A stretch of 64,000 bases of DNA from Aspidapion aeneum (Eukaryota > Arthropoda > Insecta > Coleoptera > Brentidae). The stretch spans positions 16,157,272 to 16,221,271 of the forward strand of contig OY755042.1 in the NCBI GenBank assembly GCA_963576565.1, given 5' to 3'. Numbering within the stretch: position 1 is the stretch's first letter; the number at the start of each line of letters is the position of its first letter. The position numbers and the translations under genes are program-made. The notes under the pieces are model-generated. The model ran no database searches. It saw only the letters and a list, made by a program, of their open reading frames with translations, and had not been told where the DNA came from. Of the stretch, positions 24,450 to 34,367 are shown one piece after another.

Positions 24450-24833
24450 TAGGGGCCCATATATTGGCAGAGTATTTTCTTTGCAATTTGTGTAAAAACT
24501 AAGCTGTTTAGGAAAACACGGAAATATTTATATACCACTTTATGAAGAAGAAAAAACTTCATTTTTGACAATGTATCACTTACTGGGGTTGAATTTACTA
24601 CTAATGATACCATGGCGACCATTCATGGAGATTTTCTACAGAAATTGGCGAAAAACAAGTTTTAAGAGTTTTTAATTAATTTTCTTAATTATGAACTACT
24701 CTGGGCAAAAGTGAGTACCAACCTAATTGAGTACCTAATGTTGGTCAAATAAAAACTTCAAAATTAGATTTTTGACAGGGTATCATTCGCCTTATTTCAA
24801 AGATTGCAAAGAAATTCATGCCATCATAATTTA
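24450..24833. other. AT-rich intergenic sequence
   Basis: No gene. Probably includes the unrecognisable 5' part of the LINE fragment that follows. Confidence 0.4.
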
Positions 24834-25340
24834 GATAGTTGAAAATCTTAAGATTCTGTGATCTAATTTTATATGAATCAGTGACAATGATCCACAATTA
24901 TAGTAAAACAGGGTTCTTTCAGAAAAGATCAGATGTGCATCAACACAATACAAGAAATAAAAATAATTTAGTAACCGACAGGCCACTAACTTCACTTTCA
25001 AGGAATTCTTTTTTTTATATGGGTAAAACTATCTATAATAAATGGCCCAACACTATAAAAGAATTGTCCCCTAGAAAATTTAATTAAATATTGAAAAACT
25101 ATCTGTTGGAGTGTGCAATTTATTCACATGAAAATGCTATTAATAAAGAAATTATATTTCCTAACTTAAAAGTACCTGTCAGAACCAACTGAATACAATT
25201 TGTTAAATAAAAAAAATATATATAAATAACTTGTAACAGTAAACTACATGGTTATAAGATTTTTACTTTTAGGAATGTTATATTGTACAGCTTTAGGCTT
25301 TTGCAATAAAAAATTTTGATTGTGATTTGATTGATATTAC
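24834..25340 (+). mobile_element. Jockey/CR1-like LINE carboxy-terminal fragment
   Basis: Encodes the far end of a LINE ORF2, with the recurrent HQHNTRNKNNL motif (the H/DYNTRN signature also seen in the other LINEs here), then GKTIYNKWP and, after an in-frame stop at about 25085, LKNYLLECAIYS. It ends in AATAAA and a TTGATTG-type tail at about 25302-25335. Severely 5' truncated. Confidence 0.75.
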
Positions 25341-25951
25341 ATTCTATACCTGTGTAACAGCAAAATTTGGTAATTTTTTAATTTTCAAAAATTTAGATTT
25401 TTTATCTGTGTGCAAAATTTTGTGGCAACTACTGTGTTTTAATTTAAAAAGTCTCCATCCTTTTCATTTAATCAATATTTGCAAGAAATAGCATGAAAAT
25501 TTCGAAAATTTTATTTAAAAAATATACTGCATGCAAATTGTAGTGGTAACTACCGTGTTTCTACAAAGTTTTAAATTAAAAAATAAGCTATAAATAAAGA
25601 ATTCTTAGAGGAAAAATAACAAATCAAACAATAAATTACACCTTTCCAGATAGCCTAAATGTATAGACTGGCAAAGTAACTCGTTCTTTTTTTAGATATT
25701 TCAGAACCTAAACCTGTGGCAGGATTTTTAGTATCTAGTAACACAATTATAACAAAAGAAAATAATATATTTATTGGCAGAGATATAAATATTACTTTTT
25801 CTTCTTAAATAGTGTTTACCACATTTAATAATTCAAGTTTGTATGCCCTACAACTTTATGCAGGAAACAAAAAAACAAATGAAAGTTCCAAATTCAGAAG
25901 TTGGGACTTATTAACAGTTTGAATAGGTACTTGATTTTAGAAAAATATTAA
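25341..25951. other. AT-rich intergenic sequence
   Basis: Two related stretches (25400-25440 and 25520-25565) share TGCAAATT(T)TGTGG-AACTACYGTGTTT. No gene seen. Confidence 0.4.
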
Positions 25952-26152
25952 TCACTGATTCGTTTCTATATATTGGCTGCTTCTGACCCCATATAAACCA
26001 CTGTGCAACATTGTGACAATGTTCCTGAGTGAAAAGGGGTCAAGGCTTTTACTATGTTTTACGGATCCCCAATCTATTGATTGTGTCTGTTCTGGATTTA
26101 ACATTTTTTTAAATATCTTTCTATATTTTTTGTATTCCTTTTCGGCCGCCAT
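25952..26152 (-). CDS. Candidate small hypothetical protein or exon, 66 codons
   Basis: A reading frame with a good start context (GCAATATGGCGG) encodes a lysine-rich amino end (MAAEKEYKKYRKIFKKML) and ends in a YIETNQ terminus. No known domain is recognised. A stop is in frame just upstream, after which TTAG at about 26165 could act as a splice acceptor, so it might be a last exon. It lies in the same orientation as the unknown frame at 26749-27003. Codon content looks less random than the surroundings, but a chance frame cannot be excluded. Confidence 0.25.
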   Translation of the reverse strand: MAAEKEYKKYRKIFKKMLNPEQTQSIDWGSVKHSKSLDPFSLRNIVTMLHSGLYGVRSSQYIETNQ

Positions 26153-26560
26153 ATTGCATATCTAATATTTTCCAAAATAATTTTTGTTGGAAAACTTCAG
26201 ATTTATATTTGGCAGCATATTGACACTTTGGAACAGAGGAGGTTTATAATGGACAGGGGATGGATTTTTAAAATTATTAATAATAATGTTGAATGTCCCA
26301 AATTATTAGAATTAATAATTAATTAATATTCTTTCAAGTCCTCTGTCCAGCATGGCAAATTCTCTAAATAAAATTGATATATTTAATGAAACTTTAAATC
26401 CGATTTAAATCAATTTAATAGATTTGTTAAAAATAATTCTCACTTGGTGCAAAGGTAATAGTAAGATTTTGAAAATTTGGTATTATTTATTATGTATTGT
26501 AAGTGATATATTTTTGTAAAATGGCATGTCTGTTGGAAATAAATAAATAAATAAATCAAA
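26153..26560 (+). mobile_element. LINE 3' end with AATA tail (probable)
   Basis: AT-rich sequence closing with GTCTGTTGGAAATAAATAAA and a run of AATA units at 26538-26557, a common 3' tail of insect Jockey/CR1-like LINEs. No coding remains, so the left limit is uncertain. Confidence 0.4.
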
Positions 26561-26748
26561 AAGAAACATAAAATAAGCTGCTAAAAACAATTACACCAGA
26601 ACTTTTCAATTTGACCCCTTTGTGGATACCATTTGACTGGGCTATGCTGACGTTTTTGTGAAAATATAAGTACCTACTTTTAGTTATATACTTAAGAATT
26701 GGAAGCTTCCTTTCCAATTTTAAGTTAAATATTTGAATATCCCTTCTT

Positions 26749-27003
26749 CTAAATTTTCTGTTTTAAAATGTATGTGTCTATATATGTTTTGTTTGGTAGA
26801 AGTGGTAGTATATTCTCAGGTATATCTTGACAACTATACATGCCCTGGGGTGTACTTTGGGGAGTCCCAGTCCCCAATTTTCGAAAATCTTCACTAAAAC
26901 CTCTGGTTTTCCTCCACAAGGATAACCTTTTGTTGTAACGAAATATCCCAGATAGATACATGTCTATTTTGTGTAAACTTGAATAGGGACATACTTGAGA
27001 CAT
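26749..27003 (-). CDS. Candidate hypothetical protein or exon, 84 codons
   Basis: Frame starting MSQVCPYSSLHKIDMYLSG and continuing through RLSLWRKTRGFSEDFRKLG and SCQDIPENILPLLPNKT. The balanced composition (Trp, Cys, His and several prolines) is unusual for random AT-rich DNA. I recognise no family. There are no RNA-type signals or close tandem copies around it. It could be a small insect gene, an exon, or a remnant of one. The start context CAAGATG is acceptable. Confidence 0.3.
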   Translation of the reverse strand: MSQVCPYSSLHKIDMYLSGIFRYNKRLSLWRKTRGFSEDFRKLGTGTPQSTPQGMYSCQDIPENILPLLPNKTYIDTYILKQKI

Positions 27004-28173
27004 CTTGAATAAACAGAACTGAGATCAAAACATTATTGCATGCGGTTTAGCACTAATTGCTAAGAGATATTTTGATAATTTATTTCACATGCTCTGTTAT
27101 TTTTTTCCTCTTTTAAATTGATTGCTCAATTAATATTTTCAAATGGAGTTAAATACAACCTTAAAAGTTAAAAATCTCAAGGCATGTTAAAAGAGGGTAT
27201 TATAGGTCATATGTTAAGTGTGCACATTTTTTTATTGAGTATAATATAATAATTTAAATTTAACTAATTTGTTGTATCTCTTCATTTTTCAAAAATGTTT
27301 ATATAGAAAATCCATGTAAAAAACTAGGTACCTGTTTTTTACATGGTTGAGCCCTATTCGAAGCTTTTCAACAACTTACCATAAAAGGGTCTCTTCATTT
27401 AAAAAAAAATGCATGGATGTAACTAGCTCTTTTTCTTTTAATTTCTGATAGACCTATCATCATTTAAGTGTAGGTATAAATAAAAAAGGATAAGATAGAG
27501 AGAGAATAATATAAAATATAATATATTTTTATCTGCTTAAGGGATTAAATAATAATATCCCAAATAATATATTAATTTATATAATGTTTACAAATAAATA
27601 AATAAATCTTTGGAAATAGCTGAGACAATATCTAGTTTCAGCAAGTAAACAAATCATCTAAGTACTGTTGGAAAATTATAACATAGCCTGAGGGCAAGAA
27701 ACCCATTAAGTCTAGCACCTGTTACTATAATGTGTTTAGAAAAAAAACTTAAACAAAACATTTTTAATAAATTTTTTATTTAACTTAATTTTAATGTTTA
27801 TTTACAAACATAAAGCATTGTTAACAAAATCAAAATAAAAACAAAAATCTGTCAGGAAGTGAGTGTAGGCATCAATCAAAAATAACAGGTTTATTAGTTT
27901 TTTCAATGAAAAGTGCATGCAATTTTACTAAGACAGACCCAATCTAAAGACTAATATATGTGGTTACCTTTTATCAACGCTCGTACAACATCTAAATAAT
28001 AAAAATGACCAAAACGATGCAAATTCTACCAAAACTTATCAACAACTACACAAACTGAAGCCATTTTTGATAAATTAAAATCCATCATAGAAACAAACTT
28101 GGTTAGATTTAATGACATTGACAAATTAAAAAAGAAGTTAGCCACTATAAAAAAATTAATGCGAGCATTTTAT
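27004..28173. other. AT-rich intergenic sequence
   Basis: Contains an AATA run at 27591-27607 that may mark another LINE 3' end. Otherwise no gene or defined repeat. Confidence 0.4.
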
Positions 28174-29553
28174 TCCTAAACATTTCTAATCGTCTTTGCG
28201 GGCCGAGGCAACCGCCAGCATCGGAGTCGTCACGGACTAGGCCATTTCTAATCGTGTTGCGTGCCAGCGTGCGTGTGCGGTGAAGCATGCGTATTTGATG
28301 TGTTTATAATTATACGTTATGTTGTTGTAAACAAAATAAATATTTTTCTTATTCAAAATGGAAAACCTACAATCGACAAATAAAAAAAGTGACGAACTCT
28401 TCCTACAATGTGTCTGCAATTATAAAACTTTGTATGATAAAAGTGACAAGGGATATAAGTCGGTATTGCAGAAAGTGCACCTTTAATATATGTTCATCTT
28501 TCTTTTACTCGTACTAATAGAGAAAACAGATATAACCAAAAAGATCTCGATTGAGATTATTCCCGATACCGATCATTTAGGTTAATGAACTGCGCATGTC
28601 TGGTTCGCCGCATACGGACGCCAGCACGGGCCGCAGAGTTTGCAAGCACGAAGGGCCACCAGTGTTCGCGTTTGAGTATAATTGTACTGAATTCAGTACG
28701 AAAAATGTTCATTCAGTGCGGAAGTACTACATTTTAAAAATTGACCCATTTTCAGTACGAAATTGAATAACAGACATCATAATAGGTATTACCCAAACGA
28801 CAATAAATTTCTAAAATAAATAAGGATTTTTTCTAAATATTTCATTTGCGAAACGAAAAACTTTGAATTCCTTATTAATTTTCAATGAAAATGATTTTAA
28901 AATTGACTGTTAGTAAAGATCAAATGTACAACCCATAAAAACATATTATAATTTGAGCCTAGATAAGTGGATTTCAAATGAGAAGAAAAAGTTATATGAT
29001 ATATTTTTGTATTAAAATTTATGTTTTATGACCGCTTAAGCATTTTGCAAAACTTTTTTTAATTGGCTTCTGTATGGTAAGAAATCCAATTTTAAAGTTA
29101 ACCAATTTATTTGCAATTAAAAAACTACATTTCCATCAAATTCAGTACATTTTCAGAAAATTTTCAGTACTTTTTTAAAACTTGCTGCGGCAACACTGCC
29201 CTGCTAAGCCAGGCCCCCGTATTTGAATTTTAAATGAAATGGAGTAAATCGCGTATGAATGTTTAAAAATACATAGTGGCTTATGGAAAAAAGAAAATTT
29301 TAAATGACTTTTTAAATACTTTTTATAGTTGTACTATGTATTTGTTACATTAGTATAAACAAGTATAGTATTATAGTTTGTCTTAACCAACAATCGCATT
29401 TTTGGATTTTTTCAAATACGGGTGTTACGCTTAGGACGGCAGAACACTGAGGACACGGTGGTCATTAGAAATGGTTACATTGATTCCCATATGCCTAGCA
29501 CGTGTGTCGGATTGCAACTCTGCCAGAACACGATTAGAAATGCACCTTTAGAT
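28174..29553 (+). mobile_element. PIF/Harbinger-like element with MADF amino-terminal frame
   Basis: The left end has CATTTCTAATCGT (28179 onward) and the right end ACGATTAGAAATG (29530-29542), matching the ends of the copy at 1176-1634. An ATG at 28358 opens MENLQSTNKKSDELFLQC, then an NYKTLYDKSDKGYKS stretch, then a stop at about 28487. The spacing of hydrophobic, LYD and YK residues fits the first half of a MADF domain. The middle (about 28655-29205) looks like a separate insertion with CAGTGTT/AACACTG ends and CAGTAC-rich arms. The P-like element starting at 29554 is inserted at its right end. Confidence 0.55.
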
Positions 29554-29588
29554 CACGGTGGATAGAATCGACCGGTGCCGGTGGTCGG

Positions 29589-29592
<4 letters not shown>

Positions 29593-29643
<51 letters not shown>

Positions 29644-30149
29644 CGAATTTTCACGTTACTGGGTGGTCCAGCTGATTTATATAATCAAAAGTTAGATATG
29701 ATATGAACAACTAATATTTTTTGAATTTTTTTAAATATTCCTATAAAATAATTTTTTCACACATACCAGTCGTTATTTTTTTTAGCCCGCTTTATTTCTC
29801 GTTACACAAAGATTAAAATTCGAAGAAAATAATGTGTTCGTTTCAGCTTTAAAAATAATCCGCTGACCTACATCTTTGTTTACTTCCCAAGTCCTCGGTT
29901 TATCTTTGATACCAAACGATCACATTCAGTTTGATTTGTAGTTTAAGTTTTGTGTAATAAAAAATAAAGCGGGCTAAAAAAAACAACGACAATACGTCTA
30001 GAAAATTACATTTTAGAAGGATGTACTAGAAAACTGTAGGAAAATTGCCTTAGTTTTCAAAATATTCAAAAAATATTAGTTCCGTTGTTCATATCATACC
30101 TAACTTTTGTTTACAAAAATCAGCTGGACCACCAGTGACGTGAAAATTC

Positions 30150-30226
<77 letters not shown>
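29593..30226. repeat. Foldback MITE embedded in a TA microsatellite
   Basis: TA runs at 29593-29639 and 30153-30226 flank a 0.5-kb palindrome (about 29640-30152). Its arms start GTCGAATTTTCACGT and continue through GGTGGTCCAGCTGATTT and AGCCCGCTTTATTTYT, matched in reverse complement on the other side with a centre near 29890. TA flanks suggest a Tc1/mariner-like origin. Its only reading frames are artefacts of the TA run. Confidence 0.8.
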
Positions 30227-30227
<1 letters not shown>

Positions 30228-30415
30228 GCAGCCCACGAGAAAGACCGGCACGGGCGCGGAAATATCACGTGACCGTCGGAGTCCCACAAAAAACGCCTCA
30301 CGGCCCGCTGTCATTATAAAACATGTCTGTGTTCAGTTTTGGTATGTTTGTTTACGTCGATTTTTTATTAATTCGGGCACGAATTTTATTTGAATTTTAT
30401 CAAAGTTATTAAAAT

Positions 30416-30451
30416 AACGCAGCCCACGAAAAAGACTGTAGTGGGCTGCGT
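30416..30451. repeat. GC-rich perfect hairpin
   Basis: ACGCAGCCCAC and GTGGGCTGCGT form an 11-bp stem with a 14-bp loop. The left part copies the CGCAGCCCACGA block 190 bp upstream, which belongs to the P-like element's terminal region. Confidence 0.7.
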
Positions 30452-31089
30452 TAAAATAATTAATGGCTAATGAGTAAATTATGAAGAGAATACCTATATG
30501 ATAAACAACGCCGCGAACGTGTAATTAGTGTTGTTCCTTGTCGGTCCAACTATAAAACTGAAACCACAGCCTTCGTAAACTAACGAGCCACGAACCAGAA
30601 AAGGCAACATCGCAAATTGGCCGACTGGTGGGCCGATATATACATGGGAGATATAAACATCTGCTATTTGTTTTGATTGTAGTTTGGCAATTTTGTATTT
30701 TTTTTTGTAAAAACTAATAAACTGTGTTTAGGCGTGTTACATTTAATTTTTAAAACAAACAGAACATTTGGAAATAAATATCAGTGGCCATTAATCATGT
30801 TAAAAAATATGTAACAAAACCTAGAATAAACAGAAGAGAAATTACTTTTAAACAATTTGTGAGAACAACCCTAAAGTTCGATTCATAGTACCCTGAAGTA
30901 AGCTGTATGAAGTGAGCAGTAAGAAATAAAAATGGTTCCTTTCTTACTGCTAAGTTATTACTGTCAAGTTTGAACAACAGGATGTTTGTGGGATAGTTTC
31001 TTATGTCTGACTGCTTACTTTACAGAACTATGAATCTAGTTTAAGTGGTAACATGTTAATTTAAAATTTAAATGAACTTACCTTTTGTT

Positions 31090-31905
31090 CTATCTATTCT
31101 ACTTAGCCTTCGTCAATCCATCTTTGGCCAAGTTCTCCAATACATTTGTTCCATCAATCGTCTTTCTGTCTGATAATATGACCGGCAAATTTCCATTTTA
31201 ATTTTGCTACTTCTGCTCTGACATCCCTTACTTTTGTTTTATTTCTTATCAATTCATTCTTTTCTCTACCTGTTAGCTTTACATGTAACATTTGTCTTTC
31301 CATTGATCTTTGGGCTTTTCTTGCCTTATCCATGTTTGATTTTGTAAGTGTCCAGGTCTGGGATTCATAGGTAAGTACAGGAAGGATACATTGGTTATAC
31401 ACTTCCGTTTTGAGGTACTGAGGATATTTTTTATTTGTTAATATGTTGCTTAATTTACCGAATGCTGCCCAGGCCAATCTTACTCGTCTCTTGATTTCAG
31501 CTGTTTGCTTTTCTTTTTTCAATTTAATAATTTGTCCCAGGTCCTATATATTCCCCTTCTTGTTCTATTTTCTTTTAGATTGATTGATATTATCAGCATA
31601 TCTTGGTGGTTCAGAATTGTCCGTTTACTTTGATGCCTATTTCTTCCCAATCTAAGCTTTTAAAAACATCTTCTAGGGCCTGGTTAAATAATTTAGGAAA
31701 TATTGTGTCACGCTCACACCTCTTCTTATGCGGATTGGCTTGGTTCCTCTGTGGATTTTGATTAATGTTGTTGCTTCACTATATATATTGTCTATTAGGT
31801 CTGTATATCTGTGATCTATTAGGCTATTAATTAAAGATCTTTTACTGCCCAGTGCTCAATGCTATCGAAAGCTTTTTCGAAGTCTATAAACACAATATAT
31901 ATTTA
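31090..31905 (-). mobile_element. RTE-type LINE, 5'-truncated reverse transcriptase fragment
   Basis: From 31900 leftward the minus strand reads VFIDFEKAFDSIEHWAV, then an IHRGTKPIRIRRGV segment and, after frameshifts, the 122-residue frame 31154-31522 with YNQCILPVLTYESQTWTL, SMERQMLHVKL and a KWKFAGHIIRQKDD segment. These are hallmarks of RTE-clade reverse transcriptase and its carboxy end. The 3' end is near 31085-31105, with a GATAGA-rich tail. It sits inside the P-like element, next to the THAP frame. Confidence 0.85.
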
Positions 31906-31909
31906 TATA

Positions 31910-32301
31910 TATTTCCACACCCTCCCTTTCTTCAATTTTTTTTCGCCTGTCGTCAGGATTTTCTCTTACTGGAGGTTTGGGGTTTGACATATACTCGGGT
32001 TGAGATTCAAATAGCCGAGGTATTACCCCATTGTTTAACTTAGGGAATGTTAGTGGCACCTCCTTTTGTACTCCCTCTTTATCCCTAATTATCTCGGTTC
32101 TAACAACATCACTTATGTCAAAATGTTTCCAACAAACCACTGAAGATGCAGTCACAACATAATCTTCTCTGTGTATGGCCTCAAGCCAAGCATTTTATTT
32201 TTTAGGTCATTTTCTTTGCTAAAGGTTGTTTTGTGACCCTCTTCATTAATCATAGATGCATCGTTACTTTTGCAACTGGGTGCCCAACACTTTCGCGGCA
32301 T
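31910..32301 (-). pseudogene. THAP zinc-finger domain, frameshifted
   Basis: ATG at 32299-32301 starts MPRKCWAPSCKSNDASMIN and, after one frameshift near 32160, continues with ASSVVCWKHFDISDVV and LNNGVIPRLF. This is the complete THAP C2CH pattern (CX4C, then CX2H, then an AVPTLF-like end). THAP domains form the DNA-binding amino end of P-element/THAP9 transposases. Here the domain runs opposite to the transposase remnant that starts 270 bp away. The frame is lost at the RTE junction near 31905. Either it is a captured THAP gene or an inverted piece of the transposase. Confidence 0.7.
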
Positions 32302-32568
32302 GTTTAAAATTTAAAAAGAAAAACAGACCAAAAATTCCAAACAAAAACAAACATCTAACCTCACTTATTACCGGTGTACAAAAGGTCTTTTTTACACAGC
32401 TTTTATTAAGTAGGTAATATAATTTTAAGTTCACCACACATCTCACTAAAACCAGAACAGTTGTTTTATTTGGTAACGCGATTTGAAATATACTAAAAGT
32501 AAAAAAAAAACATTATCTGCGCGGAAACGGCCAGTAACTAGCGTGGTGGGCGACGCACGTGGACGAAA

Positions 32569-33560
32569 ATGACTGGCCTCCACGCTGTGTTGCCGTTTCT
32601 TCTGGTTCGTGGCTCGTCAGTTTACGAAGGCTGTGCTGAAACCTTATATGTTGCAAACGGGAAAGAAGTGGTAAAAGATAAGATCTTGGATAAGATTGAT
32701 CAAGTAATAGACATCCTTAGTGACATTTTCGATAGTGAGAGTGAAAAATGTGTTCAGTTGTCATTTCTTATTGAACAATTAGGTCTCTTGAAAAGGTAGC
32801 CTGAGAATCGAAGATATGGTGGATACACTTTAATGTTGGCTTCATCTTTCTTTATCCAGTTATCCAGTGCATACACGTCAATTTACAATTCTAAGGTAAT
32901 ATGTCTTCCGCACCCTCGCAATATTAAAAAACTGATTTGTAAAATATTGTTAACAGATTGTAATCTCTCTAGTAGTGTGAAATATTTAAAAAGTAAGATA
33001 CAGCTTTTAAAAGAACATGAGTTGGTAGTTAACTTACAGTTTATTGAAATAGATATTAAACTTTGTGCTGGGTAATTTTTCAAAAAATTATTGACGACCA
33101 CTACATTCAGTTCATTGAATGGGAAAACCATCTCACGTATTCACAAAATCACTTGTTTCTTTTTACTAAATTATTGTAAAATGCTTTATATTGAAAGTTT
33201 TTGTGGAGAAAAACTATTGTCAAAGCTTGAAAAAATTAGTTTAAGGGCATGTAAAGTTTTTTAAAATAATTTTATTAAAAAGCACAATGATTTAGTGTCT
33301 GCTAATAAATCTTTAAATAAGAACTCAAAGATGATGAGAGTCAAAGAAAAATTAAAAAACTAAAAGCTTGGGTTTGATATGTCCAATTTTGAAAGACTTG
33401 TATAGATTTGAAGTTACTAACGATATTATGTACCTAATATATGTACCTGAAGATATTAGAGTGCAAATTTTGTATAATTTTTTATTTTATAGATTCAGTT
33501 CTTTTATCCATAATAAACACATATATCAGCAAAATATTTTTTTCAATTTTTGCCCATAAA
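32569..33560 (+). pseudogene. P-element/THAP9-like transposase remnant
   Basis: The first frame (32569-32799) ends CVQLSFLIEQLGLLKR. After a stop it continues NRRYGGYTLMLASSFFIQLS, then LPHPRNIKKL, a KYLKSKIQLLKEHELVVNLQ segment and FIEIDIK. These follow, in order, the RRYS..tL, LPHPRTLRKL and EHERLV..L.DEIHVK landmarks of THAP9/P-type transposases. The DEIHVK-equivalent catalytic Asp is not conserved. Downstream to about 33560 the frame breaks repeatedly. It lacks the THAP amino terminus in this orientation and cannot be active. Confidence 0.7.
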
Positions 33561-33697
33561 AGAACAAAAATTATTTGTTAATTTATTTAAATTGTGTAAA
33601 AACATATAATATATTAAGCAACACAATAAAAATCCTGGGACTCCTAAGATCACGTGACCGCCGACTTGCTTATAACGCGCCATGGCCAGAGATATTA

Positions 33698-34130
33698 GAT
33701 AGTTTAAGTTGTGCTACGTATTTTTACGTAAGCATGAGATTTGACAGTTACGCAAGCGCACTTCGTCACACCGTCGTCAAGGTCACGTTAGGAGCTTACG
33801 TATTTACGTTAGCTTACGGCAGTCTTACGGCACCTTAACGTTACCAAAGAATAGAATTGGTTGATTGACCGATCGAAAAATGAGGCCTAGACGATAATTT
33901 CTGCTTCCAGTACAAACGATTCTTTGCAAATATATTCCTACTGTAGTTGAAAAGACCAAATACAAAATTGTAACATCAAAAAAACACAGTGCCGAATTCC
34001 ATATTCTCTGCTATTAGTAGACTTGTTATGGTAACGTAAAAACATTCAACTTAAACTCAAATTTAGAACAAAACGTAAAGCGCTTAACGTGCAGTTTTAC
34101 GTAAAAATACGTAGCACAACTTAAACTATC
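33698..34130. mobile_element. 433-bp MITE with 35-bp terminal repeats
   Basis: Begins GATAGTTTAAGTTGTGCTAC and ends in its reverse complement. The inverted match runs about 33 bp and includes ACGTATTTTTACGTA. TATTA flanks both sides (33693-33697 and 34131-34135) as a target duplication. The interior is rich in TACGTA and TTACG words. It is inserted in the right end of the P-like element. Confidence 0.85.
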
Positions 34131-34367
34131 TATTAGAACATTCTAATATCCGTGGCCATGGCCGGTCTTTATCGTTGGCTGCGATATATATAAGATCCGA
34201 ATACCGGTCTATTCTATCCACCGTGCTTTTAGATTTGAACCTTACAAACTCGCCCAAAGATTAGGTTTGAATTTACTGGTTAGCTGTAATAAACCATCTA
34301 ACCTGTCACTTGTTCTTTGATTTGGCGTAACCTAACCACACTTTTTTATGGGCTTTTTGAAAAAAAA

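Larger units (their letters stand above)
29554..34225 (+). mobile_element. P-element-like DNA transposon remnant with nested insertions
   Basis: The terminal inverted repeats begin CACGGTGGATAGAAT at 29554 and end ATTCTATCCACCGTG at 34225. A CCGGT motif and the CGCAGCC(C/A)ACGA..AAGACCGG block at 30226 and 34150-34180 extend the pairing once TA-repeat and MITE insertions are skipped. The flanks carry CTTTAGAT (29546-29553) and CTTTTAGAT (34226-34234), an 8-bp target duplication with one extra T, as expected for P-type elements. The interior holds P/THAP9-like transposase remnants, a THAP-domain frame, an RTE LINE and two MITEs. Confidence 0.75.

Noticed and set aside
28237..28419. 60-codon minus-strand frame
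   Set aside because: Antisense shadow of the MADF-like frame that starts at 28358.
30107..30319. Open frames of alternating Tyr-Ile on both strands
   Set aside because: They are simply translations of the TA microsatellite (30153-30226). The same applies to the frame at 48313-48498.
30311..30340. TATAAAA followed by TTCAGTTTT as a core promoter for the P-like transposase
   Set aside because: The spacing to the initiator A is only about 20 bp, too short for a standard insect TATA-initiator pair, and the start of the transposase is over 2 kb away.
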